From Lysobacteraceae bacterium (GTDB taxonomy: Bacteria > Pseudomonadota > Gammaproteobacteria > Xanthomonadales > BQJN01), in assembly GCA_021604725.1 (NCBI GenBank), contig BQJN01000049.1, forward strand, positions 1 to 34,076: a DNA stretch of 34,076 bases. The letters run 5' to 3'. Within the stretch, counting starts at the first letter, position 1. The number at the start of each line of letters is the position of its first letter. A program made the translations under genes and the position numbers. This document shows, piece by piece, positions 15,318-23,032 of this stretch. The notes beneath the pieces were generated by a model that was given only the letters and a program-made list of their open reading frames with translations, did no database searches and was not told the origin of the DNA.

Positions 15318-16832
15318 ATGACAGCTGCAATAGCGGGAATCGCCGTTCTGACCATGTTCATAATGACGTTCATCGTCTATCGAGCATTCGGCCCGCGCAA
15401 CGAGACATTGTTGCCAAGCGATCAGGAGAAACTAACCTGGACCGAGTTAGTATCTGGGTCACTTGGAACGATATTGGCTAAGACCAGCATCTTCGCTACG
15501 CTTACGTCACTGGCGACGGTGTACGTCTTCTTCATTGGGAACACTCGAGTCTTCGGGTTCTGGATTTTGTTCGCAATCGTTACACTTCTCGTCGGAGCAT
15601 ACGTTACCGTCGCCTTGTCACGGAGAATTGTATCCGCCCGCCCGATGGCCCAGACCCGACCCAGTCGCGCGCTGATCGCCGACCTCGTCGCGGGAGACGA
15701 CGCCGACTCCGTTCGCACGCGAGCCTTGGTCAATGGCCTAATGGTCGTCTATCTCCTCGTCATTTTGCTACTTGAGTTTTCGGTCTTTTCGCACATCACT
15801 GCTGATTTGGTGGGCGGAACCACGGGAGAGTGGCTGGGCCCTGCCATTTTCTTTTTCGTTCTCTATCTCGTCTCACTGTTTACTTTGAAATACGGCATGC
15901 GTGGCTTTGTGTACGCAGATTTGTTTCAAAGTCCGTTTCTTGTATTGGGGTCGATAATCGTTCTTGGGGGGGCTTTCGCCCTTCTATACTCAAACTTGTC
16001 GAACGCAGGGCCCTTGCAGGGCTTTCAGCTTGTTGGTAACGAGCTGGCTACACCTCGCGTTCCGATATACACGGGTCTCGTATTTGCCGCATCCGCGCTG
16101 GTCTTGAATTCGTTCTTGGTCTGTGCAACGCCCGCCCACTGGGCAAGGATGTGGATCTTCGGTTCCAAGACCGTCTTGAACGCGCAGGTGCCGGCCACTT
16201 GGATTACCGCACTGGTATGGCTGTTCCTCGTCATCGTAGGGGCTACATTGAGCGCCTCGTTCAGTATCCAGGAAGGCGCAGAGTCGTTCATCGCCGGCGA
16301 GCGCGCCGTTGCCTGGTTTCTCAGTGAGTTGGCGGACGTGAATGCGATTTTACTGTTCTTTTTCTGGCTGGCCGCCGTTGCTGCCCTTTTTTCGACTGCG
16401 GATACGCAACTGTTTTGTCTTGTTCTTTCCCTGAAATACTCCCCTTCGAGGAGAGAGCTCAAAAGCGTCCAAAACGTCAAGCTGCCAGCGCTTTGGAGTA
16501 TTTTGATCGCAGTGACGTTCACTGGGCTATTCACGGTCCTGCAGGACTCGAATCTCCTATTGGACAAGATCGTGTTTGTGACCCTACCCGCATGTCTTGT
16601 GATCGTCCCAACACTAGTAGGCGTGGCTTTCGGCTTCAAAAGGCTGTTCCTTGCCACTTTGATTTCTACCATTGGTTACTTGGCGATTGGCGCAGTGGCA
16701 CTCACGTCTAAAGAACAAGATTACGCGTGGACAGTGGTCCCACCCCTGTTTCCGTTGCTGGTTGCGGCCACCCTGTTCGCCCAACGGCGGTTCGGATTAA
16801 CCAGTGACGTGGTGGAGGAGTCAAGCAAATGA
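15318..16832 (+). CDS. Sodium:solute symporter-like 13-TM transporter in cyclodipeptide operon
   Basis: 504 residues with about 13 predicted TM helices, the size and topology of the SSS family (LeuT fold). Family-like motifs are YGMRGFVYADLFQ (~192-204, compare the GG-x-x-A-V-x-x-x-D-x-x-Q loop) and FSTADTQLF (~358-366), matching the STADSQL signature whose Ser/Thr help bind Na+ in PutP-type carriers. Overall similarity looks remote, so substrate and direction are unknown. Its stop overlaps the next start (ATGA, 16829-16832), coupling translation. Sharing an operon with a cyclodipeptide synthase suggests transport of the dipeptide product or of an amino acid precursor (inference). Confidence 0.8.
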   Translation: MTAAIAGIAVLTMFIMTFIVYRAFGPRNETLLPSDQEKLTWTELVSGSLGTILAKTSIFATLTSLATVYVFFIGNTRVFGFWILFAIVTLLVGAYVTVALSRRIVSARPMAQTRPSRALIADLVAGDDADSVRTRALVNGLMVVYLLVILLLEFSVFSHITADLVGGTTGEWLGPAIFFFVLYLVSLFTLKYGMRGFVYADLFQSPFLVLGSIIVLGGAFALLYSNLSNAGPLQGFQLVGNELATPRVPIYTGLVFAASALVLNSFLVCATPAHWARMWIFGSKTVLNAQVPATWITALVWLFLVIVGATLSASFSIQEGAESFIAGERAVAWFLSELADVNAILLFFFWLAAVAALFSTADTQLFCLVLSLKYSPSRRELKSVQNVKLPALWSILIAVTFTGLFTVLQDSNLLLDKIVFVTLPACLVIVPTLVGVAFGFKRLFLATLISTIGYLAIGAVALTSKEQDYAWTVVPPLFPLLVAATLFAQRRFGLTSDVVEESSK

Positions 16833-17578
16833 TCTCGAAAGTCCTAGGAGTGCTTGAGGCAAGGGCCTTAATACCACTGATGCCAATTGGAACTGGAGCA
16901 ATAGCGTTGATGTTTAGCCCGAAGACGCTCGATCCAAAGACCACGTTCATCGTCATAGGGTTTTGTGCTTTGGGTGCCATCTATGTGAAATTGCCGCGAA
17001 GGGCGGCGGAATGGCAACTGCGCGCAGGTAGTGATTTTCAAGCTGTAAAGGATCTGATACTGATAACCCGAGCATTCGCGGTCGCACTTATCGTTATCGC
17101 GCCAGTGCTTGCGATGACGATCAGTGCAGCAATTTCCGGGGCCAACTCGTCATTGCACTCATTATTCAACTCGGTGGTCTACGAGCAGGACAAACCGGGC
17201 ACCTATTTCGTCGCCGAACTGACCCAGAGTGGGGCGAACGTCAGGCGAGTGACCGGTCCGACTGAACAGCCGCTGGTTGTTTTGGAGGCTAAGCCTATGC
17301 AAAGGGCGGGCTATGGTGAGATCACCGAACAGGCACTCGTCAACATTCCGTCGGAAGGAAGCCTCATTCTTGTCCCCACAACCGAGCTTATCGACTGGGC
17401 GAATCGAAAGATCGTGGTCCCATTCGTGAATGTTCTCGTACTGATCAGCTGCATCTTCACAGGAATTCTTCTTTTCACACTCTTCTTTGCCGAGACATTG
17501 AGTGACGCGGTACGGCGAACCAGGGTCGAAGGAACAGGGGAGGAGGCGGCCAGTGAAAAAAGCGCTGTTTCCGATTAG
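16829..17578 (+). CDS. Four-TM membrane protein of unknown family, middle gene of cyclodipeptide operon
   Basis: 249 residues from ATG 16829. TM segments are visible at ~14-30, ~39-54, ~83-105 and ~202-226. A soluble loop of ~95 residues between TM3 and TM4 (~108-200) probably faces the periplasm, and a charged cytoplasmic tail ends EEAASEKSAVSD. No enzyme motif or named family is recognised. It overlaps the upstream gene by 4 bases and the downstream synthase by 26, so the three proteins are made together and may form a complex (inference). It could be a transporter subunit or a membrane-bound tailoring factor. Confidence 0.75.
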   Translation: MISKVLGVLEARALIPLMPIGTGAIALMFSPKTLDPKTTFIVIGFCALGAIYVKLPRRAAEWQLRAGSDFQAVKDLILITRAFAVALIVIAPVLAMTISAAISGANSSLHSLFNSVVYEQDKPGTYFVAELTQSGANVRRVTGPTEQPLVVLEAKPMQRAGYGEITEQALVNIPSEGSLILVPTTELIDWANRKIVVPFVNVLVLISCIFTGILLFTLFFAETLSDAVRRTRVEGTGEEAASEKSAVSD

Positions 17579-18284
17579 CGTTAGCAACCAGAGGTATAGT
17601 ACTGACAACGTCGTTCGGGCTCTGTTGAGTCTTTCAAGAGAATATGACCTCATCGTCTTTCTCGTAGCCGACCGGCTGCAGATGTACAACAAAGCCACGC
17701 GAGCTGGAAAGGTCGGCCTCTTTGGTGTGCTTCAGGAATTCGCGGACAAGAGAACAGACTACCTGGAGCAGAGGAAGCGTTGGCTGGAAAAAATTCGCGA
17801 CCGCTTAGGTGATGATGTTGATTTCGAGGTTTCTATGAAAGGCATCGATCACTTCGCTGACGAGAGGGCCTTTCGGATTCTTAGAAATTTGGTCCTCCTT
17901 TATGCGGCTGACAAGAGGTTTAGGCGAGACGTTCGAAAAGCAGCACTCGATTTTTGTTCTAGATATGAGCAACGAGAAATGGCAGACCTCGGTTTTCGAT
18001 TGTCGCAGGGGTACATTCTTGAAGAGATCGCTATCAGTCTGCGCATTCATATCGTGGGTGGTATTCCAGACGAGTACTATCTCGGCCAGCAATGGGGTGT
18101 AGTTCTTCGTGTCTATCAGGGCGAATACGATGTCGACGCGACCGTTCTCGCGGACTCGAAGAGAAGCAGTGGGGAGCCAGTCAACTTTTACTCTCCAGAC
18201 CATCCAGAGTTGTCAAAAATGCGAGGTTGGATCAAAAGGGAGTTCTTGCTTCCAGAGCACGAGACCTCGGTGCCGTCAGGTTAG
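17553..18284 (+). CDS. Predicted tRNA-dependent cyclodipeptide synthase (AlbC family)
   Basis: 243 residues from GTG 17553 with AGGAGG six bases upstream; the family is typically 200-290 (AlbC 239). Cyclodipeptide synthases use two aminoacyl-tRNAs to make diketopiperazines in the cytoplasm. From memory of AlbC, these align. ALFPISVSNQRYS (4-16) with ALIGISAGNSYFS puts the nucleophile at Ser9 (AlbC Ser37) and keeps Asn12 (Asn40). FLVADRLQMYNKA matches the substrate-loop region. GYILEEIA matches NYVLAEAP with Tyr154 and Glu158 (Tyr178, Glu182). EYYLG supplies the later Tyr (Tyr202). Ser-to-Tyr spacing is 145 versus 141. The Gly two before the Ser is Pro here. No P450 or oxidase is nearby. Confidence 0.8.
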   Translation: MKKALFPISVSNQRYSTDNVVRALLSLSREYDLIVFLVADRLQMYNKATRAGKVGLFGVLQEFADKRTDYLEQRKRWLEKIRDRLGDDVDFEVSMKGIDHFADERAFRILRNLVLLYAADKRFRRDVRKAALDFCSRYEQREMADLGFRLSQGYILEEIAISLRIHIVGGIPDEYYLGQQWGVVLRVYQGEYDVDATVLADSKRSSGEPVNFYSPDHPELSKMRGWIKREFLLPEHETSVPSG

Positions 18285-18460
18285 TTTTGATAGTTTGACC
18301 TACAGATTGCACTGAGATCCTGTCGGCCACCCTATTCGTCCTGACCAAAGACGTGGGCGGGCGATATCCTAACTCGATGTTAAGCAACACACTCCACATC
18401 GAAGGAGCCGAAAAACCGTCCCCGCGCCTTTCGCGCTCGCCGCAGCCAGCGGGCATAGTT

Positions 18461-18488
18461 TTGGACATCCTCAAATCCGGATGTCCAA
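18461..18488. repeat. TTGGACATCC hairpin, family 2 copy C
   Basis: TTGGACATCC (18461-18470), 8-base loop, GGATGTCCAA (18479-18488). The stem is identical to copy A at 3045-3072, with a different loop of the same length. Confidence 0.85.
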
Positions 18489-18521
18489 CTCTACCCAATT
18501 CCCAGTCCACTGGCATATCCC

Positions 18522-18605
18522 ACACCCCGTCATTCCTCAACGATTAGCGAGTTTCTACACCCCGTCATTCCTCAACCACTAGGGAATTTCTACACCCTCG
18601 TCATT
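18522..18605. repeat. 35-base tandem repeat (two full units, one partial)
   Basis: Units start ACACCCCGTCATTCCTCAA at 18522 and 18557, each exactly 35 bases and ending TTTCT. A third start at 18592 runs directly into the family 1 palindrome. TTCTACAC..CGTCGTTCC at 8260 has the same leader, so the tandem unit is part of the family 1 repeat. Confidence 0.8.
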
Positions 18606-18648
18606 CCGGGCTTGACCCGGAATCCATCTTCAAATCGAGCAATGATGG
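18590..18648. repeat. REP-like palindrome, family 1 copy d
   Basis: TTCCGGG (18604-18610), loop CTTGA, CCCGGAA (18616-18622), then ATCCATCTTCAAATCGAGCAA. Nearly identical to 8260-8322 and in the same orientation. Confidence 0.8.
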
Positions 18649-18727
18649 TCTGGCGGGAGACTGCAACTGTATTTCGCAACAGGCTCCCAGGCGACGGATG
18701 CCGCCTTTTGATGCAGGGCAGACCAAC

Positions 18728-19111
18728 CTAGTAACTGTCGCAATAGTCCGTGATGGCGTCGATGGCACCGACCATATTGTCGATACCATTCACTAGCTGA
18801 TCCTTGTGAGCCGCATCAATTCGGTCCATGGTGGTGTAGAGACGGTCTCCAAGCCGAGTTTCGGTGGAATTACCATAGGAGGTTAGTTCATCGGCCAGGA
18901 CTTCGGTCGCGTCCCAGGCATATTCAAGCGTGTCGTCGATCTCATCGAGTTCATACTGCGAATAGCCGTCCAGGCTGGCGTCGTGAGTGGCGTTCGCGAG
19001 CTCATTCCAAACATTGGCCAATTGGTTGATGTTATTGCAGATATTTGCGTTCGCGAAGGGTGCTGCAATCAGGAGCAAGCCAGCCACCAGAATATTCGTT
19101 TTTCTTGTCAT
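18728..19111 (-). CDS. Small secreted helical protein, unknown function
   Basis: 127 residues from ATG 19111 (MTRKTNILVAGLLLIAAPF), preceded by GGGA at six-base spacing. Longer in-frame extensions to 19315 run through an untranslated hairpin and look unreal. Residues 1-22 are a signal peptide ending ANA. The mature part is acidic and mostly helical (ELANATHDASLDGYSQYELD, then EIDDTLEYAWDATEVLADEL), with Cys near both ends (NICNN, TDYCDSY) that may form one disulfide. No family is recognised. It is probably periplasmic and lies alone between repeats and the GGDEF gene's 3' end. Confidence 0.65.
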   Translation of the reverse strand: MTRKTNILVAGLLLIAAPFANANICNNINQLANVWNELANATHDASLDGYSQYELDEIDDTLEYAWDATEVLADELTSYGNSTETRLGDRLYTTMDRIDAAHKDQLVNGIDNMVGAIDAITDYCDSY

Positions 19112-19488
19112 GATAATTCCCAAAAATGAGTGGCTTTGCTCCCATAGCAAAGCTCGGGCTCCATTATGACCGACTCGAGGTGCGCTTGTTTGTGACGAAA
19201 TGTAGTAGAAACGTAGCGTTCGCAAAAGCCAACGCTTGGGGCATGTCGTTTTGTGTCTCTGACACCGCTTTTCAGAGTTTGTGCACTTCGCCGATCGAAT
19301 GGAGCAGTTGAACAATGATTTTCAGTACCACCTGTTCGATGTTGGCCACTTCTTTCGCGTCGAGGAGGCACGCGCACAGGCAATTAGCTCACCGACGCTT
19401 TCCCACTCAACAATGCGTTCCTGCGGCCCTCGACGCCGTAACAGACAATCGCGAAATTTTTGAGCCTGCGATCGTTGAGGCTGTCTGT
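19112..19488. other. Gene-free stretch with a 5'-UTR hairpin for the minus-strand gene
   Basis: GCTTTGCT (19133-19140), loop CCCAT, AGCAAAGC (19146-19153) forms a perfect 8-bp hairpin 22 bases upstream of the start at 19111. It is probably in the 5' leader of that gene's mRNA. Nothing else is supported up to the GGDEF gene. Confidence 0.5.
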
Positions 19489-21174
19489 TCAACTCGCGTA
19501 ACAAACCTGATCGCGGCCGGATTGTTTGCCACGCATCAAGGCCTCATCCGCGCGGCGGACTGTTGCGTCGAAGTTTTCTCCGGGATGGGATGCCGTGACG
19601 CCTAGTGTGGCCGTGATTGAATGGGCCTTGCCTTGGTATTGCACTTTGGTGTCGCGGATCGCTGTTAACAATCGATCCGCGAGCCGGCGCCCATCGTTGC
19701 AGTCAGAGCCCGGTAACAAGACAAGAAACTCCTCACCACCCCAGCGTGAAGGCGTGTCGACGTCCCGAACCGCTTCCTGTATCGACGCTGCGATGGCCGT
19801 TAAAACGGCGTCGCCACACTCGTGGCCATGCTCGTCGTTGAAACGCTTGAAGTTGTCGATGTCAATCAGCACGATGGCGTAGGGCTCGCCAAGGCGCTTT
19901 GCGCGGGATTCTTGCAGGGTTGCGTTGTGGCGAAGGTAACGACGGTTGGCCAATCGGGTGAGTGGGTCCGTTCTGGACAGTGTTTTAAGCTCTCGATTGG
20001 CCCGGATTTTCTGGCGCATCAGAACGATACCAACACCCCCTGCGAGCGTTAGCAGACCGACGATGACAATCAGCGCGGTTTGCCGCGTTTGCTGTTTCTC
20101 CAGTTGCAGTCGCTGGATCGCGATCTCCTGCTCCTTCTTTTCGGTCTCGTAGCGGACTTCAAGATCCGCAACAGCCCGCTTGCTCTCCTCGCTGAGATAC
20201 TCATCGCGTGCAGTCATATGACGCTCAAACATCGCCAGCGCATCCGCCATTCGCCCCTCGGCCTTGTAGAAATCGGCTAAATCGCGCATTGCTCCGGCGA
20301 CGTTTCGTTTCAGCTCGTGCTGTTCAGCGAATTCGATGGCGTCAAGCAGGTAGCGTTCTGCTTCGGCAACATCGCCAAGGCCTGCATAGGACAGTCCGAT
20401 GTCGCCGAGGGCATCAGCCTGTCGTTCCATCGCATCAATTTCTCTGGCGACCGCGAGTATGCGCTGGTTGACGGCTAGTGACTCGGCGTAGTTTTCCAAT
20501 CTCTTGTGAGCACCGCCGATGTTGGCCAGGGTGGTCAGAACGTCCAGTTGGCTGCCGCGTTGTTCAACGATGGAAAGGGAACGGTTGAGATAGACCAGCG
20601 CTCTGTCAGGCTGCTCAAGGCCCAGGTGGACCGTGCCGAGGTTGCTCAGCAGGATGCCAATTCGGTTTTCATCATCGGTCTGGTCCGCGATCTGAAGTCC
20701 TTCTTCGTAGAGTTCTTGAGCTTTCTCCATGTCGTTAAGGTTGAGGTAGATGGTGCCCATGGTGCTCAGAGCGGCGGCCATTCCCTCCTTGTTGCCTGCT
20801 TGCTCGTAGCGCTCGCGGGCCTCCAGGGTCGCGGCCAGTGCCTGTTCATAATTCGCGTCGTACCAATGGGCGATACCGACGTTGCGCCAGGCGTTGGCTT
20901 CGCCTTCTATGTCTCCAATTTCGATTGCCGCATCGCGAGCCAGCCTGGCATAGCGCATGGCCTCGTCGGTGGCATCGCCCCAGTGGCTCTTGGCAATGGC
21001 ATTTAAGGTTTCGACACGCTCTTCAGCCGACGTATCGGTAAGCTGTTGCAGCAGGGCTGGGCGGTCCTCATTGGCGTGGGCAACGCTGGCAAAGCCAAAC
21101 ACCGCAAATAATGTCCATCTAACGAACGATCGCAACACCTTCAACCTGTCCGTAACCGAGGAGCCAGCGATCAA
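19489..21174 (-). CDS. Diguanylate cyclase with N-terminal TPR sensor region
   Basis: 561 residues. Residues 1-34 are a signal peptide or first membrane segment ending AHA. Residues ~55-325 are a run of TPR repeats (for example NVGIAHWYDANYEQALA, STMGTIYLNLNDMEKA), predicted periplasmic. A coiled coil (~328-365) and a TM helix (~367-387) lead to the GGDEF domain (~400-555), which makes cyclic di-GMP from GTP inside the cell. The active-site motif is GGEEF (479-483). Asp438 and the DxDNFK motif are present, as is the product-inhibition I-site RDVD (470-473) at canonical spacing. It therefore looks like an active, feedback-controlled enzyme sensing an unknown periplasmic signal. It is monocistronic as far as I can see. 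Confidence 0.93.
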   Translation of the reverse strand: MIAGSSVTDRLKVLRSFVRWTLFAVFGFASVAHANEDRPALLQQLTDTSAEERVETLNAIAKSHWGDATDEAMRYARLARDAAIEIGDIEGEANAWRNVGIAHWYDANYEQALAATLEARERYEQAGNKEGMAAALSTMGTIYLNLNDMEKAQELYEEGLQIADQTDDENRIGILLSNLGTVHLGLEQPDRALVYLNRSLSIVEQRGSQLDVLTTLANIGGAHKRLENYAESLAVNQRILAVAREIDAMERQADALGDIGLSYAGLGDVAEAERYLLDAIEFAEQHELKRNVAGAMRDLADFYKAEGRMADALAMFERHMTARDEYLSEESKRAVADLEVRYETEKKEQEIAIQRLQLEKQQTRQTALIVIVGLLTLAGGVGIVLMRQKIRANRELKTLSRTDPLTRLANRRYLRHNATLQESRAKRLGEPYAIVLIDIDNFKRFNDEHGHECGDAVLTAIAASIQEAVRDVDTPSRWGGEEFLVLLPGSDCNDGRRLADRLLTAIRDTKVQYQGKAHSITATLGVTASHPGENFDATVRRADEALMRGKQSGRDQVCYAS

Positions 21175-21275
21175 TACTAACGTAACAAGACCTTTCGCGT
21201 GATCTGTCGACTACAACGCGGCATCTGGTCAAACCTTCAGAATCCTAGATGTCCCCGAACAAAGCTTGGTTGAAG

Positions 21276-21686
21276 CTACTGGTCGTCGAGCGTGAATTCC
21301 ATCAATTCAACCGGTAGACCGTCGCCGCCACGCATCTGACACACGTTCGCGGCACCCGTGCCACCAGCGTTGCATGTGAAGGTACAGCCGTTCGCCGTAG
21401 TGTTGGATGCAGCACCCGGCCAGGAGGCAAAAAAGCTTGCTAGCGAAAATGACCCAAGACCACCGCGGCAACCTGCTGGCGGGTTGGGCCCGAAAGCCGC
21501 AGCCGTACACCCCGTGCCGATGAAATCCGCGATCGGGTTGGGGCCAGGCCCCGACGCCGTCGAAACAATTGATACGAAACGTCCGTTGACGTTGGCACTG
21601 GAGGCAAGCGGGCAGGTGTCGGCCGCCGCAAGCGAAGGCATCAGTATTGTAAGAGCCAAAACAAGAACGGTCTTGTAGCGCTGCAT
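21276..21686 (-). CDS. Small secreted Cys-rich protein with conserved C-terminal tail (GGDGLPVELM)
   Basis: 136 residues from ATG 21686 (MQRYKTVLVLAL), with AGAGG six bases upstream; the longer frame to 21749 adds an unlikely basic extension. Residues 1-22 are a signal peptide ending AAAD. The mature part is Gly/Ala/Pro-rich with seven Cys in pairs (CPLAS, GTGCT, AGCRGG, NGCTFTC, NVC). The tail CQMRGGDGLPVELMEFTLDD matches that of the 2140-2550 protein, while the bodies do not align well. Function is unknown. The tail probably matters for export, folding or surface attachment (inference). Confidence 0.75.
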   Translation of the reverse strand: MQRYKTVLVLALTILMPSLAAADTCPLASSANVNGRFVSIVSTASGPGPNPIADFIGTGCTAAAFGPNPPAGCRGGLGSFSLASFFASWPGAASNTTANGCTFTCNAGGTGAANVCQMRGGDGLPVELMEFTLDDQ

Positions 21687-21896
21687 GGAAAACCTCTTTT
21701 TTTGGTGGATCGGCGGCCGAATTTTTTCAGAAGGCCAGGTCCTTTGCAATCAACAGGACGATGCCGAAACCAAGTGTGACGTTCGCTGCAATTGGCCGAA
21801 ACTGAGGGTCGCCTACTGCTTCCATTCATGCCTGTGACTGTCTGGCATCATGGTCTAGAATACGGGCTCGTTTCCCCCACCGGTCCAGGACCGCAC

Positions 21897-22997
21897 ATGA
21901 ACCAATCAAAACTATTTTTCCCGGCCCTGTTGATTTGCTCGCTTTTCGCCGTTTCTGTTGCGGCTCAAGATAATGGCTTAACAGAGGAAGAAACGGCTGC
22001 AGCGGCCTCCGACTACCAGCAGTATTGTGCACTGTGCCATGGCGCCGATCGGCAGGGCCACGTCAACGATCATGCCCCCTCCCTGCGATCGAAGTCGTTG
22101 CTCGAGACCAGTGAACACCGGATCGTGGAGAACGCCATTTCCTATGGTCGGCTCGGAACGCCGATGCCGGGCTTTAATGAGGAAGTCGGTGGGCCCATGA
22201 GCCGCGCCGAAATCAGGCGCATGATTTCCTGGTTGCGTGGAAAGGCCGGTGTATCGGTGGCGGATCTGTTGGACGTCCCTCTGGACCCAGTCCTGGGTGA
22301 TGTCGAACTGGGGGCCGAACTGTACGCCCGTGAGTGCACAGATTGCCACGGCGCGGAAGGACAAGGTGTAACCGGCACTGCGCTGGGCAATCCGGCCATG
22401 CTGTCTCTGACACCGGACCGTTTCCTGCGTCACGCCATAGTCAATGGCCGACAGGACACCGAGATGCCGGCATTCGGCGGTAAGCTGTCTGACGACGAGA
22501 TTGACGCCTTGACCGCCTTCCTGCGCAGTCGCGACACCGGTTGGGCGGTCGAGAAGCCAGTGTACCGTGCGCCACCGCCGCCAGAGCAGTGGGTGATCAA
22601 TCCAGCTGGTGAGGCCCCGGCCTTTGAATTGAAGGACGACATGTACGTCATGTCCGCCGACCTGGACCAGGCCCTTCGTGAAGGCAAAAAGATGGTGCTG
22701 CTGGATACCCGTGTCATCTCGTTCTGGCAGATGGTCAACATTGAGGGCTCGGTGCCCATGCCGTATTACACCGAGTCGCGCGATCTCGACAAGATCGCCG
22801 AATCCCTGCCCAACGACGGCACCTGGATTGTGACCTACTGTGAATGTCCACGCGCGGCTGCCGAATATGTCAACGGTCAACTCAAACAGCGAGGGTTTGA
22901 GAACCTGGCGGTTCTGTGGGAAGGCATCCAGGGCTGGTTGGCCTTGGGCTACCCGGTGAGCCGGGGGCGCACCGAGGCGGTCGAGGTAGCAAACTAG
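21897..22997 (+). CDS. Dihaem cytochrome c fused to a rhodanese domain
   Basis: 366 residues from ATG 21897, the start that gives a clean signal peptide (MNQSKLFF...SVAAQ, 1-24). Two cytochrome c domains follow. One has CALCH (44-48) with likely axial Met90 in TPMPGF; the other has CTDCH (147-151) with Met190 in TEMPAF. A Pro-rich linker (~224-230) leads to a rhodanese-like domain (~248-355): VLLDTR, then YCECPRAAA with candidate catalytic Cys315/Cys317, then LWEGIQGWLALGYP. It should be a periplasmic electron carrier joined to a sulfur-transfer or Cys-redox module. No oxidase or sulfur-oxidation genes adjoin, so the partner is unknown. Confidence 0.92.
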   Translation: MNQSKLFFPALLICSLFAVSVAAQDNGLTEEETAAAASDYQQYCALCHGADRQGHVNDHAPSLRSKSLLETSEHRIVENAISYGRLGTPMPGFNEEVGGPMSRAEIRRMISWLRGKAGVSVADLLDVPLDPVLGDVELGAELYARECTDCHGAEGQGVTGTALGNPAMLSLTPDRFLRHAIVNGRQDTEMPAFGGKLSDDEIDALTAFLRSRDTGWAVEKPVYRAPPPPEQWVINPAGEAPAFELKDDMYVMSADLDQALREGKKMVLLDTRVISFWQMVNIEGSVPMPYYTESRDLDKIAESLPNDGTWIVTYCECPRAAAEYVNGQLKQRGFENLAVLWEGIQGWLALGYPVSRGRTEAVEVAN

Positions 22998-23032
22998 GAT
23001 TGAAAAATTTGACTTGTTTCCGCTGAAACAGG

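Larger units (their letters stand above)
18285..18727. other. Repeat-filled gap after the cyclodipeptide operon
   Basis: 443 bases without a supported gene. It holds family 2 copy C, a 35-base tandem repeat and family 1 copy d. The operon stop is not followed by a clear terminator hairpin with a T-run. Confidence 0.6.

Noticed and set aside
18232-18540. 102-codon minus-strand frame and similar short frames over 14294-14634 and 8204-8416
   Set aside because: They are made of the dispersed palindromic repeats; similar peptide strings recur only because the DNA repeats do.
18522-18605. CRISPR array
   Set aside because: Direct head-to-tail 35-base units with no variable spacers, only two to three copies and no cas genes.
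18728-19315. Longer 195-codon start for the small secreted protein
   Set aside because: It would place the signal peptide in the middle of the protein and translate through the leader hairpin; ATG 19111 has a ribosome site.
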